Below, one piece after another: positions 33,538-42,144 of a stretch of DNA of 60,461 bases (position 1 is the first letter of the stretch; the number at the start of each line of letters is the position of its first letter). Below the pieces are notes generated by a model. It ran no database searches and was not told the DNA's origin. It saw only the letters and a list, made by a program, of their open reading frames with translations. This DNA comes from an uncultured Pseudomonadota bacterium. Lineage in GTDB: Bacteria; Myxococcota_A; UBA796; JAFGLY01. The translations under genes and the position numbers were made by a program. The stretch spans positions 1-60,461 of the forward strand of contig CALDOK010000481.1 of the NCBI GenBank assembly GCA_937912125.1, written 5' to 3'.

Positions 33538-35394
33538 TTGCGATCTTCCCTGATCATCCTGTCGTTGCTCGCCCCGGGCTGCCCCGTCGACCCAGTCACC
33601 GACGACAGCGCCCCCGAAGCCGACACGGACAGCGACACGGACAGCGACACGGACAGCGACACTGATACCGACACTGATACCGAGTGGATCGTCCTGGCCG
33701 AGACCTGCGATCCCCCCGCCGAGCTCCCCGCCTCCCCCTTCCTGCAGCTGGACGAGCTGGTGCTGAGCGGCAGCACCGAGATCCCCCAGGTCTACTTCAT
33801 GGAGCTGGTGGACCTCGAGATCGACGCCGTGCGCGGCGTGGCCTGGGGTGTGGGCCAGGGGGGCATCGTGTCCTTCGACGTGTCCGACCCTGGCAGCCTC
33901 TCCATGCTCGGCAACTACGGCCGGCATGGCAACCGCTACTACCGCGTCGAGCTGGGTCCGGACGGCGTCGTCTACACCACCCACCGGGATCAGGGGCTCT
34001 ACGCCCTGGACGGCGCGGATCCCACCGCCATCCAGGGCTTGTCCTTCCACAGCCAGCGTGACCTGGCCGGCATGGCCCGGGACGGGGATCGCCTCTATGC
34101 CGTGGGACACGACGGCAGCCTGACCACCTTCGATCTGGGCGATCCGCAGCAGCCCGCCGAGCTGGCTCGCACCGAGGGCCTGGGCAACGCCTGGGACCTG
34201 CTCCTGGCCGGCGATCTGGCCTATGTCGCCGACAACAGCCTGGGCATCGGCGTGGTGGACATCAGCGACCGCGACGCCCCTGTGGTGATCGGCTCGGTGG
34301 ACCCCGGGCGGGGCATGCTGGACCTGGCCATGGACGCGGCGGGGACCACCCTGTACGCCGCAGGCGGCGGTGCGGGCGTGCTGGTCTTCTCCCTGGAAGA
34401 CCCGGCGACCCCCGTGCTCATCGACACCATCGAGCTCGAGGGCTCGGTGCTGGCGGTGGCCTCGGCCGGGGATCGCCTGTGGGCCGTGGACCAGCTGAAC
34501 CTGGCGGGCTTCGATCTCTCCGACCCCCGCGCCCCCCGCTTGCTGGGCACGGTGGAGACCGACCAGTGGGCCATGCACGTCGCCGCGGCGGAGGACCGGG
34601 CCTATGTGGCCGACTGGGGTCAGCTCTCCACCTGGCAGGCCGACGCCGCGGTGTCCTCGCCCGATCTGCTGGTGAGTACAGGCACGGTTGTGCTGGACCA
34701 GGACGGCGAGACGGTGGTGCTCGGCCTGACGAACCTGGGCGCCGGCACGCTGGATCTGGTCGGCGCCAGCGCAGGCTCCGAAGCGCTCCAGCTGAGCGTG
34801 GACAGCGCCAGCCTGGCGCCTGGCGAGCAGGGGCAGCTGCGCATCGAGTTCGCCGGGGGGGAGGACCTGAGCGCCGAGCTCTGCATCGTCAGCACCGATC
34901 CCGACGAGCCAGTGCAGCAGGTGAAGATCTACAGCGGCGAGGGCAGCGGCGGCACCAGCATCGGAAGCCCCGCGCCGGACTTCGTGCTCACGGGCATCGA
35001 CGGTGAGAGCTACCAGCTGTCCCAGCAGCTGGGCTACCCGGTGGTGCTCGTCTACTTCGCTACCTGGTGACCTCAGTGCGCGTCCGAGGTCTCGGACATC
35101 GAGCACAGCCTGTGGCAGGCCTGGCAGGATCGCGGCGTGCGGGTCTGGGGCATCGCCTCGGCCGACGACGAGGGCACCGTGCGCACCTACGCCGAACAGC
35201 TCGGGCTGAGCTTCCCCATCCTGATGGACAGCGACGGCAGCGTGGCGCGTCAGTACCAGCAGCACTCCCCCTTCCCCTCGGCGGCCTATCCCCAGGACTG
35301 GATCGTCGATGATCAGGGGGTGATCGTCTACGTGAACAACGCCTTCGATCTGGACGCCATGGAGGCGGCCCTCGAGCGGGCCTTGGACGACTAA
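33538..35394 (+). CDS. Selenocysteine-containing lipoprotein: beta-propeller plus redoxin domain (in-frame TGA = Sec)
   Basis: One reading frame of 618 codons interrupted only by TGA at 35068-35070. The TTG start follows GGAG by six bases and begins a lipoprotein signal (lipobox LAPGC). Next come an Asp/Ser/Thr linker made by 12-bp repeats, an LVIVD-like beta-propeller (about residues 60-370), a choice-of-anchor/ASH-like beta domain (to about 470), and an AhpC/TSA-type redoxin domain from PAPDFVLTGIDG. The TGA falls at residue 511 in FATW-U-PQC, exactly where redoxins and TlpA proteins have the first Cys of CxxC. The frame stays open and domain-like for 107 codons afterwards (GIASADD, FPILMDSDG, QDWIVDDQG). 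A SECIS-like hairpin follows. The product is therefore an extracytoplasmic UxxC thiol oxidoreductase. A simple nonsense mutation is much less likely. Confidence 0.9.
33622..33681 (+). repeat. 12-bp tandem repeat coding the Asp-rich linker
   Basis: Five abutting 12-bp units: three identical (starting 33622, 33634, 33646) followed by two of a second type (33658, 33670) differing at a few positions. They encode the DTDS/DTDT linker just behind the lipobox of the selenoprotein. Such repeats readily expand or contract in frame. Confidence 0.85.
35076..35106 (+). promoter_or_regulatory. Bacterial SECIS-like element for Sec insertion
   Basis: Eleven bases after the TGA begins a perfect 7-bp stem (GTCCGAG 35082-35088, CTCGGAC 35091-35097) capped by GT. 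The tip reads AGGTCT, the same apical sequence as the SelB-binding loop of the E. coli fdhF SECIS, and lies 16 bases from the TGA (17 in fdhF). A lower 4-bp helix (GTGC/GCAC) extends it with an internal loop. Confidence 0.82.
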
Positions 35395-35648
35395 GAGGCC
35401 TTCTTGACCATGGCCGCTCGCAGCGGCTTCGGCGGAGGCAGGGCTTCGAAGCCCCGGCCCAAGACCTGCCGCACGTCCTGCACCACCATGAAGGCCTCGG
35501 GGTCCACCTCGTTCACCAGCCTGCGCAGGGCGGGCAGGGTGCGGCGTCTGTCCGAGGGTCGTGTCCCCGCGAGCCCTGTGGGGCTGTGGGGCCTGTGCAC
35601 GATCATCGTTCCGCCCTGCTGCGCGGCAGAGGATAGGACTGGGATCAT
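35391..35648 (-). CDS. Short protein resembling a DUF2179/YitT C-terminal fragment
   Basis: An 85-residue frame whose second half (LVNEVDPEAFMVVQDVRQVLG) closely resembles the end of DUF2179 domains in YitT/UPF0316 membrane proteins, where an aspartate-proline-x-alanine-phenylalanine motif is typical. The membrane part that normally precedes it is absent, and the first 40 residues look unrelated. It is therefore either a remnant or a stand-alone small protein. The ATG 35648 has GGGAGAG upstream, but it overlaps the start of the plus-strand membrane protein gene, and its stop overlaps the selenoprotein stop by four bases. Low confidence as a functional gene. Confidence 0.4.
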   Translation of the reverse strand: MIPVLSSAAQQGGTMIVHRPHSPTGLAGTRPSDRRRTLPALRRLVNEVDPEAFMVVQDVRQVLGRGFEALPPPKPLRAAMVKKAS

Positions 35649-37329
35649 GGAAGCGCTCTCCCGTCGCTGGTGGTGGGCCCTGGCCGCGCTCCTGGCGGTC
35701 GTGGCGCTCGTCTACGCCGTGCCCCTGCGGGGCGCGGACTTCGCCTGGGATGACGGCGCGCTGGTGGTGGACAACGCCCTCACGGGCAGCCTGGCCAACT
35801 GGCGGGAGCTGCTGCAGGCGGACCTGTGGCGCACCACCCGCCTGCCCGCGCCCCACAGCGGCTACTACCGCCCCCTGTTCCTGCTGCACCTGGCGCTGGA
35901 CCAAGCCCTCTTCGGCCTGTCCGCCCCGGCCCACCACATGGTCTCCCTGGGCTGGCACCTGCTGGCCACCGTGCTGCTGGCCGCGCTGCTGCGGCGGCTG
36001 GTGGGGGATCTGCCCGCCCTGTTGGGCGCGGCCTTCTTCGCCCTGCACCCCATCCAGAGCGAGACCGTAGCCCTGATCGCGGCGCGCAACGACAGCATGG
36101 CCGCGGCGCTGCTGTTGGCGGCCCTGTTGGCCTGCCTGCCCCTGCGGGTGGCGTCCTGGAGGCTGGCGCTGGCCGCGCTGGCCACCTTCGCGGCGCTGCT
36201 GTCCAAGGAGAGCGCGGTGCTGGCTCCCGCCTTCCTGCTGGCCTTGGATCTGGCCCGCTGGCGCCGCCCCAGGGGGTGGCTGCGCTACGGTGCCATGGCC
36301 CTGGGCGTGGTGGCCTACGGGGGCATGCGGCTGTGGTCCGGGGTGGGGTCGGCGGCGCTGCCGGACGCGGGCAAGCTGTCCACCGTGGCCCCCAAGGCCC
36401 TGCACATCGGCGCTGTGTACGGCAGCCTGATCAGCTGGCCCTGGCCCCTGACCCCCGCGCGGCACGTGGACTGGCTCCCGCCCATCAGCGGGCTGCTGCT
36501 GGGCTGCATGCTCACCGTCGCGGCCTTCGGCCTGGCGCTGGTCTTCGCCCGCCGTCGCGGGCTGGTGCTGGCCGGCCTGGCCTTGGCCGTGCTGGCGTTC
36601 CTGCCCAGCCTGGCCGCCACCTTCGACAAGGGGCTGCTGGGCGAGCGCTACCTCTATCTGCCCATGGCGGGCCTGGCCCTGGCCGTGGCGGCGGCGTTGC
36701 CAGCGAGGGCACGGGTGGCCGCGTGGGCCGCGCCGGTGCTCTTGGCCTGGTGCGGGGTGCTGTTGCTCCGCCTGCCGGACTGGCACGACAGCGCCACCCT
36801 GTGGCGAGCTGCGGATCGCAGCGCCTCGAGCCCCTTCACCCAGGGTGGCCTGGCCTGGTACCTGCGGCGCGACGGCGATCTCCAGGGGGCGCTGGAGCTG
36901 GTGGTGGGCGCCATCCGGGGTGAGCCGCCCTACACCGACGCTTGCCCCTTCCTGGCCATGATCCCCCTCGAGCAGGGCCGGGCCCAGCAGGCCGCGGAGC
37001 TGGGCGCGTGGGGCTTGAACGATCGGGGCTGCCCGCCCACCGTCGAGCTGCTGGGGGCCTACGCCATCGGCCTGGCCGGCTCCGGCCAGTGGGAGCAGGC
37101 CATGGCCGTGGCCCAGCGCCCAGAGCTGCGCGGTCCCAGCACCGGCCAGGTGGTGTTGGCGGCGGGCATGGTGCTGCAGGGCAACCAGCTCCCCATGCAG
37201 CGCTTCGCCGCGGCGTGGCCGGGCGGCGCCGACGACTTCACCCAGCGGGTGGTCAAGCTGCTGCGCTTGGCTGGCCACGAGGTTCACGCGCCGCAGGCTC
37301 CTCTCCGCCCGTCCCCGGGAGCGCCGTGA
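35647..37329 (+). CDS. Polytopic GT-C-type membrane glycosyltransferase with C-terminal TPR-like region (TMTC-like)
   Basis: A 560-residue integral membrane protein with about ten to twelve membrane segments over residues 10-380. The first loop has FAWDDGALVVDN, an Asp pair typical of GT-C glycosyltransferases, and GYYRPLFLLHLALD with LHPIQSETVALIAARNDSMA matches the TMTC/O-mannosyltransferase-like family. The C-terminal 170 residues are soluble, helical and TPR-like. The likely role is transfer of a lipid-linked sugar outside the cytoplasm; donor and acceptor are unknown. ATG 35647 was chosen because the membrane domain begins there; the upstream open frame overlaps the end of the selenoprotein region and is not domain-like. 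It overlaps the next gene by GTGA. Confidence 0.82.
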   Translation: MEALSRRWWWALAALLAVVALVYAVPLRGADFAWDDGALVVDNALTGSLANWRELLQADLWRTTRLPAPHSGYYRPLFLLHLALDQALFGLSAPAHHMVSLGWHLLATVLLAALLRRLVGDLPALLGAAFFALHPIQSETVALIAARNDSMAAALLLAALLACLPLRVASWRLALAALATFAALLSKESAVLAPAFLLALDLARWRRPRGWLRYGAMALGVVAYGGMRLWSGVGSAALPDAGKLSTVAPKALHIGAVYGSLISWPWPLTPARHVDWLPPISGLLLGCMLTVAAFGLALVFARRRGLVLAGLALAVLAFLPSLAATFDKGLLGERYLYLPMAGLALAVAAALPARARVAAWAAPVLLAWCGVLLLRLPDWHDSATLWRAADRSASSPFTQGGLAWYLRRDGDLQGALELVVGAIRGEPPYTDACPFLAMIPLEQGRAQQAAELGAWGLNDRGCPPTVELLGAYAIGLAGSGQWEQAMAVAQRPELRGPSTGQVVLAAGMVLQGNQLPMQRFAAAWPGGADDFTQRVVKLLRLAGHEVHAPQAPLRPSPGAP

Positions 37330-38012
37330 TCGACCGCTACCAGCCCCCAACCGTCCCCTGGCTCACCGTGCTCCACCACGATCGCGATCTGCTGGTGGTG
37401 GACAAGCCCTCGGGCCTGCTGTCGGTGCCCGGCCGGCAGGACGGCTGGCAGGACAGCGCGCTGCTGCGGGCCCGCCGGGACCACACCCCCATCTACGACG
37501 TGCACCGCCTGGACATGGACACCTCCGGCGTGTTGGTCATGGCCCTGCGCCGCAAGGCCGAGGCCGCGCTCAAGGGCCAGTTCGAGGCCCGCACCATCGC
37601 CAAGAGCTACCTGGCCAGGGTGCACGGCCAGCCGCCGGACTCCGGCCTGATCGAGCTGCCCCTCTCGCGCATCGGTGGGTTGCCCCCCCGCAACGAGGTG
37701 GACATGGTCGCGGGCAAGCCGGCCATCACCCACTACCGGGTGCTGGCGCGCGGCCCCCGGGCCGCCCTGCTGCTGCTCGAGCCCCGCACGGGTAGGAGCC
37801 ACCAGCTTCGGGTCCACCTGGCGGCCATCGGCCACCCCATCCTGGGGGACCCCCTGTACGCGCCAGCCCCCGTCGCGGCCGCCAGTCCGCGCCTGCTCCT
37901 GCACGCCTGGCGCCTGGCACTGGATCACCCCTTCAGTGGTCAGCGGCTACACCTCGAGGCGCCGCCACCGGTGCCAGATCTGATCCCGCCGGGAGAATCA
38001 GGCGGGCGCTAG
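37326..38012 (+). CDS. RluA-family pseudouridine synthase
   Basis: A 228-residue RNA pseudouridine synthase. The catalytic motif HRLDMDTSGVLVMA contains the invariant Asp, preceded by LLVVDKPSGLLSVPG and followed by KSYLARVHG and LLEPRTGRSHQLRVHLAAIGHPILGD, all RluA hallmarks. There is no S4 RNA-binding domain, as in RluA itself. It isomerises specific uridines in rRNA and possibly tRNA. The GTG start overlaps the preceding stop (GTGA), so translation is coupled to the membrane protein gene. The stop overlaps the convergent M23 peptidase stop by four bases. Confidence 0.93.
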   Translation: MIDRYQPPTVPWLTVLHHDRDLLVVDKPSGLLSVPGRQDGWQDSALLRARRDHTPIYDVHRLDMDTSGVLVMALRRKAEAALKGQFEARTIAKSYLARVHGQPPDSGLIELPLSRIGGLPPRNEVDMVAGKPAITHYRVLARGPRAALLLLEPRTGRSHQLRVHLAAIGHPILGDPLYAPAPVAAASPRLLLHAWRLALDHPFSGQRLHLEAPPPVPDLIPPGESGGR

Positions 38013-39208
38013 GCCTGCGCTCTGTGCCGCCGCCGCAGGCCCAGGAGGCCCAGGACGCCCAGCCACGGCCCCGGGCCCGTCTGGGTCGAGCCAGTGGTAC
38101 ACCCGCACCCCTCGTCCCCGTAGTCCCCGCGGGCTCCGGGGGGGAAGTCCTGCCGGGGCTCGCTGTCCGCGGGCTCGCTGTCGCCGGGCCCGACAGGATC
38201 GGTGTCGTCGGGGCCTGGGGGATCGCTGTCTTCGGGCGCGCTGCCCTGGCAGTCCACCTCGAGGTGGAAGCTGCTCACCGCATCCTCCCAGCCGTCCACC
38301 AGCACCACGTAGTCGTGGCCAGCGCTGGCATCGAAGCTCAGGGACTCCGCCTCGGTCTCGGAGTTGTCCGAGTACGCCTGGCAGTCCGAGCCATCGCAGG
38401 CGGTGGAGCCCAGCACGTAGAGATCCAGGTCAGCGCTGTGGCCCGAGACCGAGATGGACACGGCCTCATCCAAGTTGGTGGAGAAGGACCAGATCTGCTC
38501 GGGCCCCGTGTAGGACCACTCGGAGCAGCCGTAGTAGCTGTGCGCGTCGCTGGAGCCCGCGCCGTCGTTGCTGGTGTCGATGCGGTCCCCGCAGCTCAGC
38601 GTGGCCGCGGGCTCGCAGGGGTCCCCCCCCGCGCAGCTGCGCCCGGGCTTGCCCATGTAGGAGCCCTGGGCCACCCAGTAGCTGGGGGGGAAGGAGCAGT
38701 CCCCGTCGAAGGGGTCGGACTGGGAGCCCGAGGCCTCGCGCACCTCGAAGTGCAGGTGGGGGCCGGTGGAGTATCCGCTGGAGCCGACCTCGCCGAGCTT
38801 GGTGCCGCAGGCCACCCAGGCCCCAGCGGAGACCGCCACGGACCACTGCCTCATGTGGGCGTAGTAGGTGACCTTGCCGTCGGCATGCTGGAGCTTGACG
38901 TAGTTGCCGTAGCCGCCGCCCCCGTCGCAGTCTCCGGTGCTGCAGCGGTCGTACTCGCCGTCGTTGGTATAGGCCACCGTGCCGTCGGCCGCGGCCACGA
39001 TGTCCTGGCCTGCGTCCATGCCGGTCCAGGAGCCCACACCGTAGTCGTTGCCCCGGTGGCCCGAGTACTGGTAGCCGCCGCAGCTCCAGTCCACGCCGTC
39101 GTGGTCGTAGTATGCGGTGACGTAGAAGTTCCCGAAGTCGACTTCGCTGGTGGGGAAGCTGTAGTCCTGGGCCTGGGCCGTCAGGACCAGCAGCAGCGCT
39201 GCGGTCAT
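38009..39208 (-). CDS. Secreted M23-family metallopeptidase with MYXO-CTERM tail
   Basis: A 399-residue exported protein. After a short signal peptide (AALLLVLTAQAQA-like) comes an M23 (lysostaphin/LytM) domain: zinc ligands His and Asp in GHRGNDYG near residue 50, AHMRQW near 118, and HLHFE near 150. M23 enzymes cut peptidoglycan cross-links or glycine-rich peptides. A beta-sandwich resembling a bacterial pre-peptidase C-terminal domain follows (SADLDLYVLG, then HDYVVLVDGW), then a Pro/Asp linker and a GCGC-hydrophobic helix-RRR MYXO-CTERM end. The start overlaps the stop of the lipoprotein gene upstream by ATGA, and the stop overlaps the convergent RluA gene. Confidence 0.92.
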   Translation of the reverse strand: MTAALLLVLTAQAQDYSFPTSEVDFGNFYVTAYYDHDGVDWSCGGYQYSGHRGNDYGVGSWTGMDAGQDIVAAADGTVAYTNDGEYDRCSTGDCDGGGGYGNYVKLQHADGKVTYYAHMRQWSVAVSAGAWVACGTKLGEVGSSGYSTGPHLHFEVREASGSQSDPFDGDCSFPPSYWVAQGSYMGKPGRSCAGGDPCEPAATLSCGDRIDTSNDGAGSSDAHSYYGCSEWSYTGPEQIWSFSTNLDEAVSISVSGHSADLDLYVLGSTACDGSDCQAYSDNSETEAESLSFDASAGHDYVVLVDGWEDAVSSFHLEVDCQGSAPEDSDPPGPDDTDPVGPGDSEPADSEPRQDFPPGARGDYGDEGCGCTTGSTQTGPGPWLGVLGLLGLRRRHRAQA

Positions 39209-39906
39209 GGGAGCTCCACGCTGTGCTCGCCATCAGGGGCCTGCCAGCTCACGCGGTAGCCTCCGGCTTGGCCGGGCTCGATCACCGGCGGGCCCTGGTG
39301 AGGCGGTGCCACGAAGCCCGCGGGCGGGGCGCCGGGAGAGGCTGCTTCCCGGGCTACGCCACGGTTGGAGAGCTGCCGCGCGTCGCCCCCATCGAAGGGT
39401 GCAGCCCACAGCGACGCCACGCCGCTGGCACCCGAGACCCACACCACCCAGGCGCCGTCGGGGCTGATGGCCACGCGGTCGGGCGAGCCCGGCCCGCCCA
39501 CCAGGGTGCGGGGCTCACCCCAGCGATCGCCCTCACACGCCACCACGCTCACCACCGTATCCGGCCGAGCCTTGGGGGCCTGGCTCCAGGCGACGCGCCG
39601 ATGGGCGGTGTCCAAGGCGGGCTCTCCCACCGCTTGGCCTCCCAGGGGCCTGAGACCTGCTGGCTCCAGCAGCTGCAGCGGACCGCTGGGCTCCAGCTCC
39701 AGGGCAGCGCCGCAGGCCAGGGACCAGCTGCCCGCCGCCATGGGGGGCAGGTCCGACTCGGGGGGCGGCGCTTGTCGCAGCGCCTGGGCTTGCTCTGCGC
39801 TCAGGGCGGTGGGCTGGAGCTCGGCTGGCACCGGGGTCGGCTCTGGGGAGCCGCAGGCGACGCACAGGAACAGGGCTGGGAGCACCGTGGCGGGGCGGTG
39901 GTTCAT
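39205..39906 (-). CDS. Lipoprotein with PD40/WD40-like segment
   Basis: A 233-residue predicted lipoprotein (lipobox CVACGS near residue 18). The middle shows PD40-type propeller blades as in TolB-like proteins: DTAHRRVAWSQAP, then VAISPDGAWVVWVSG followed by SLWAAPFDGGDARQLS. With only two or three blades it cannot close a propeller alone. It is translationally coupled (ATGA) to the M23 peptidase downstream, so a role in positioning or regulating that cell-wall enzyme is plausible. A 148-bp divergent region separates it from the MopE/FG-GAP lipoprotein gene. Confidence 0.78.
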   Translation of the reverse strand: MNHRPATVLPALFLCVACGSPEPTPVPAELQPTALSAEQAQALRQAPPPESDLPPMAAGSWSLACGAALELEPSGPLQLLEPAGLRPLGGQAVGEPALDTAHRRVAWSQAPKARPDTVVSVVACEGDRWGEPRTLVGGPGSPDRVAISPDGAWVVWVSGASGVASLWAAPFDGGDARQLSNRGVAREAASPGAPPAGFVAPPHQGPPVIEPGQAGGYRVSWQAPDGEHSVELP

Positions 39907-40054
39907 GGCTCGCTTCCTCGGGTTGCCGGCATCCTACCCCCATTGCTCCCTGCGCTCCAGGCCTCGCGTCGCTCCAAGCGGCGTCGAGATCGATCGGGTT
40001 TGTCGCTTCCGGGCACAGTATTGTGGTGTTGTCCCAGTGCTCTCCCTGGCGCCT

Positions 40055-42073
40055 ATGACCCACTCGCGTCCACTGCTGATGCTCGGCCTGCTCGCCCTGT
40101 TCGCCTGCGGGGACGAGCCCGATCCGGCCAAGCCCGACGACACTGGCCAGCGGGACACCGACCCGCGTTCAGACAGCGCAGAGCCCTGGGACTGGTCCCT
40201 CGGTGACGGCGTGCGGATCGAGCAGGACCGGCAGAGCGTCTGGTACCAGGACGCCGATGGGGACGGCTACGGCGACCCTGGCGTCTCCGTCCAGGCGGAG
40301 CAGTGCCCCTCGGGCTGGGTGCGGGACGGCAGCGACTGCGACGACGGCGACGCGGCGGTGCATCCAGGGGCCGAGGAGGTCTGCGACGGCGACGACGACG
40401 ACTGCGACGGACGGGCGGACCTGATCGAGATCTCCACCTGGTACAGCGACGCCGACGGGGATGGCTGGGGCCACCCCGCGGAGACCGAGACCACCTGCGC
40501 CCCACAGCTGGGCTGGGTCTCCCAGGGCGGGGACTGCGATCCATCGGACCCTGCAACCCACCCCGAGGCCGCGGAGCTCTGCGACGAGCAGGACCAGGAC
40601 TGCGATGGCGAGATCGACGAGGGCTTCGACGCGGATGGCGATGGCTTCTGGGCCGCCGCCTGCGCCTGGGTGGAGGCCAGCGAGCAGGACTGCGACGACA
40701 CCCTGGCCAGCGTCTACCCCGACGCCGAGGAGCTCTGCGAGGACGGCGTGGATCAGGACTGCGACGGGGGCGACCTGCACTGCGGCTACATGGGCACCAC
40801 CGATCTGGGCCTCGCCCATGCGGTGCTGTACTCGACCACCTCGGGTGCCGACGCGGGGCGCCTGATCGAGACCGGCGACGTGAACGCCGACGGCGTGGAC
40901 GATGTGCTGGTGGCCACGCTCTACGACAACGCCGTGGGCGGCTACCTGGTCTACGGTCCCCTGAGCGCCAGCCAGGACCTGGAGAGCGCCGGCCACGCGC
41001 TGCTGGGCGACACCGCCACCTGCTACGGCAGCGGGCGCAGCATCGGCATGGGCGACACCGACGGCGACGGGTTCCTCGACCTCATCATCGGCTGCCCGTG
41101 GGGCACCATCCCTGGCGCCAGGGTGGTGCATGGGCCCCTCACCGCCGACGTGGACCTCGAGGACTCGGAGGCCTTCCTCTACGGGGCGGCGAACACCTAC
41201 ACCGGGCACGGAAGCGACCTGGGGGATCTGGACGGCGACGGTCTGGCCGACGCCGTGGTCGGCGCCTACTCCGTCCTGGGTGGGAGCGGCGCGATGTATG
41301 TGAGCTACGGCCCCGTGACCGGGAACCTGGACCTGGGCACCGAGGCCGACGCCACCCTCGAGGGCCCTTCCGCCTCCGCCTACATGGGCCGGCAGGTGCG
41401 TGTCGGGGGTGATCTGAACGGCGATGGCTTCGGAGACGCCATGGTCTCCGCGCCCTACGACAGGCCCTTCGGCCTCTCTTTGGGGACGGTGCAGGTGGTC
41501 CACATGCCCATCTACGGCACCGTGGCCGCGGCCGACGCCGACGTGCAGCTGGTGGGCGAGTCGGCCGGCTGCACCGTGGGCATCAGCATGGCCATGGCGG
41601 ACATCGACGGCGATGGCCTGGACGACATGGTGGTGGGCGCCTCCGCCACCAGCGTCACCTCCCGCAACGAGGGCGCGGTCTATGTTGTCCTGGGGTCCAC
41701 CACCGGGACCGTGGATCTGGCCGCGGCCGACGTCATCGTCCGAGGCGCCGCCAGCGGCGCCAGCGCGGGCAGTGGCGCGGCCGCCCGGGACAGCGACGGC
41801 GATGGCTTCGCCGATCTCGTGGTGGGGGCGTCGGCCGACAGCGGCGGCTTGGGGGCGGCCTACTTCTTCTACGGACCTTTGAGCGGCAGCTACGACACCA
41901 GCGCCGCCCACGCCGCGTTCGTGGGCCCCTCGGCGCGCGCCGCCGCGGGCCAGGGGGTGGGCATCGGCGACCTCGACGGCGACGGCCAGGGCGATCTGCT
42001 CGTCGGCGCCACCGGCGCCACCACCGGGGGCTCCACAGCGGGCGCTGTGTTCGTACAGTACCCCGGGACCTAG
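40055..42073 (+). CDS. Lipoprotein with MopE-type metal-binding motifs and FG-GAP (integrin-like) repeats
   Basis: A 672-residue surface lipoprotein (lipobox FACGD near residue 18) with an Asp-rich linker. Residues 65-240 contain three or four MopE-like motifs (WYQDADGDGYGD, then DCDDGDAAVHPGAEEVCDG and DDDDCDG), named after the copper-binding protein MopE of Methylococcus but widespread in myxobacterial surface proteins, where calcium or structural roles are as likely. From residue 260 there are six or seven FG-GAP/integrin-alpha-like blades with calcium loops such as DTDGDGFLDLIIG, DLDGDGLADAVVG and DIDGDGLDDMVVG, giving a beta-propeller. Upstream in-frame codons are not domain-like; ATG 40055 directly precedes the signal peptide. 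Confidence 0.88.
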   Translation: MTHSRPLLMLGLLALFACGDEPDPAKPDDTGQRDTDPRSDSAEPWDWSLGDGVRIEQDRQSVWYQDADGDGYGDPGVSVQAEQCPSGWVRDGSDCDDGDAAVHPGAEEVCDGDDDDCDGRADLIEISTWYSDADGDGWGHPAETETTCAPQLGWVSQGGDCDPSDPATHPEAAELCDEQDQDCDGEIDEGFDADGDGFWAAACAWVEASEQDCDDTLASVYPDAEELCEDGVDQDCDGGDLHCGYMGTTDLGLAHAVLYSTTSGADAGRLIETGDVNADGVDDVLVATLYDNAVGGYLVYGPLSASQDLESAGHALLGDTATCYGSGRSIGMGDTDGDGFLDLIIGCPWGTIPGARVVHGPLTADVDLEDSEAFLYGAANTYTGHGSDLGDLDGDGLADAVVGAYSVLGGSGAMYVSYGPVTGNLDLGTEADATLEGPSASAYMGRQVRVGGDLNGDGFGDAMVSAPYDRPFGLSLGTVQVVHMPIYGTVAAADADVQLVGESAGCTVGISMAMADIDGDGLDDMVVGASATSVTSRNEGAVYVVLGSTTGTVDLAAADVIVRGAASGASAGSGAAARDSDGDGFADLVVGASADSGGLGAAYFFYGPLSGSYDTSAAHAAFVGPSARAAAGQGVGIGDLDGDGQGDLLVGATGATTGGSTAGAVFVQYPGT

Positions 42074-42103
42074 GCCCCTGACCCCCGCCCCAATGTCCCT
42101 CGG

Positions 42104-42140
42104 TCCAGGTGGAGGGTTAGCCTCCTTCATCCCCTGGAGG
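42104..42140 (+). promoter_or_regulatory. Nested hairpin in the fhs leader, overlapping the ribosome site
   Basis: GGAGG (42111-42115) can pair with CCTCC (42121-42125), and TCCAGG (42104-42109) with CCTGGA (42133-42138), the latter covering part of the fhs ribosome site GGAGG (42136-42140). CCTCC could instead pair directly with the ribosome site. The complementarity is real; a switch function is only suggested. Confidence 0.3.
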
Positions 42141-42144
42141 TCCC

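Noticed and set aside
35068-35070. TGA as an ordinary stop codon or nonsense mutation
   Set aside because: The codon sits at the catalytic Cys site, the frame stays open with domain sequence afterwards, and a SECIS-like hairpin with the AGGUCU tip is in place.
33505-37350. A frame of more than 1200 codons on the minus strand
   Set aside because: It runs antisense to the selenoprotein and the GT-C membrane protein, has compositional bias and no recognisable domain; the plus-strand genes have ribosome sites and domains.
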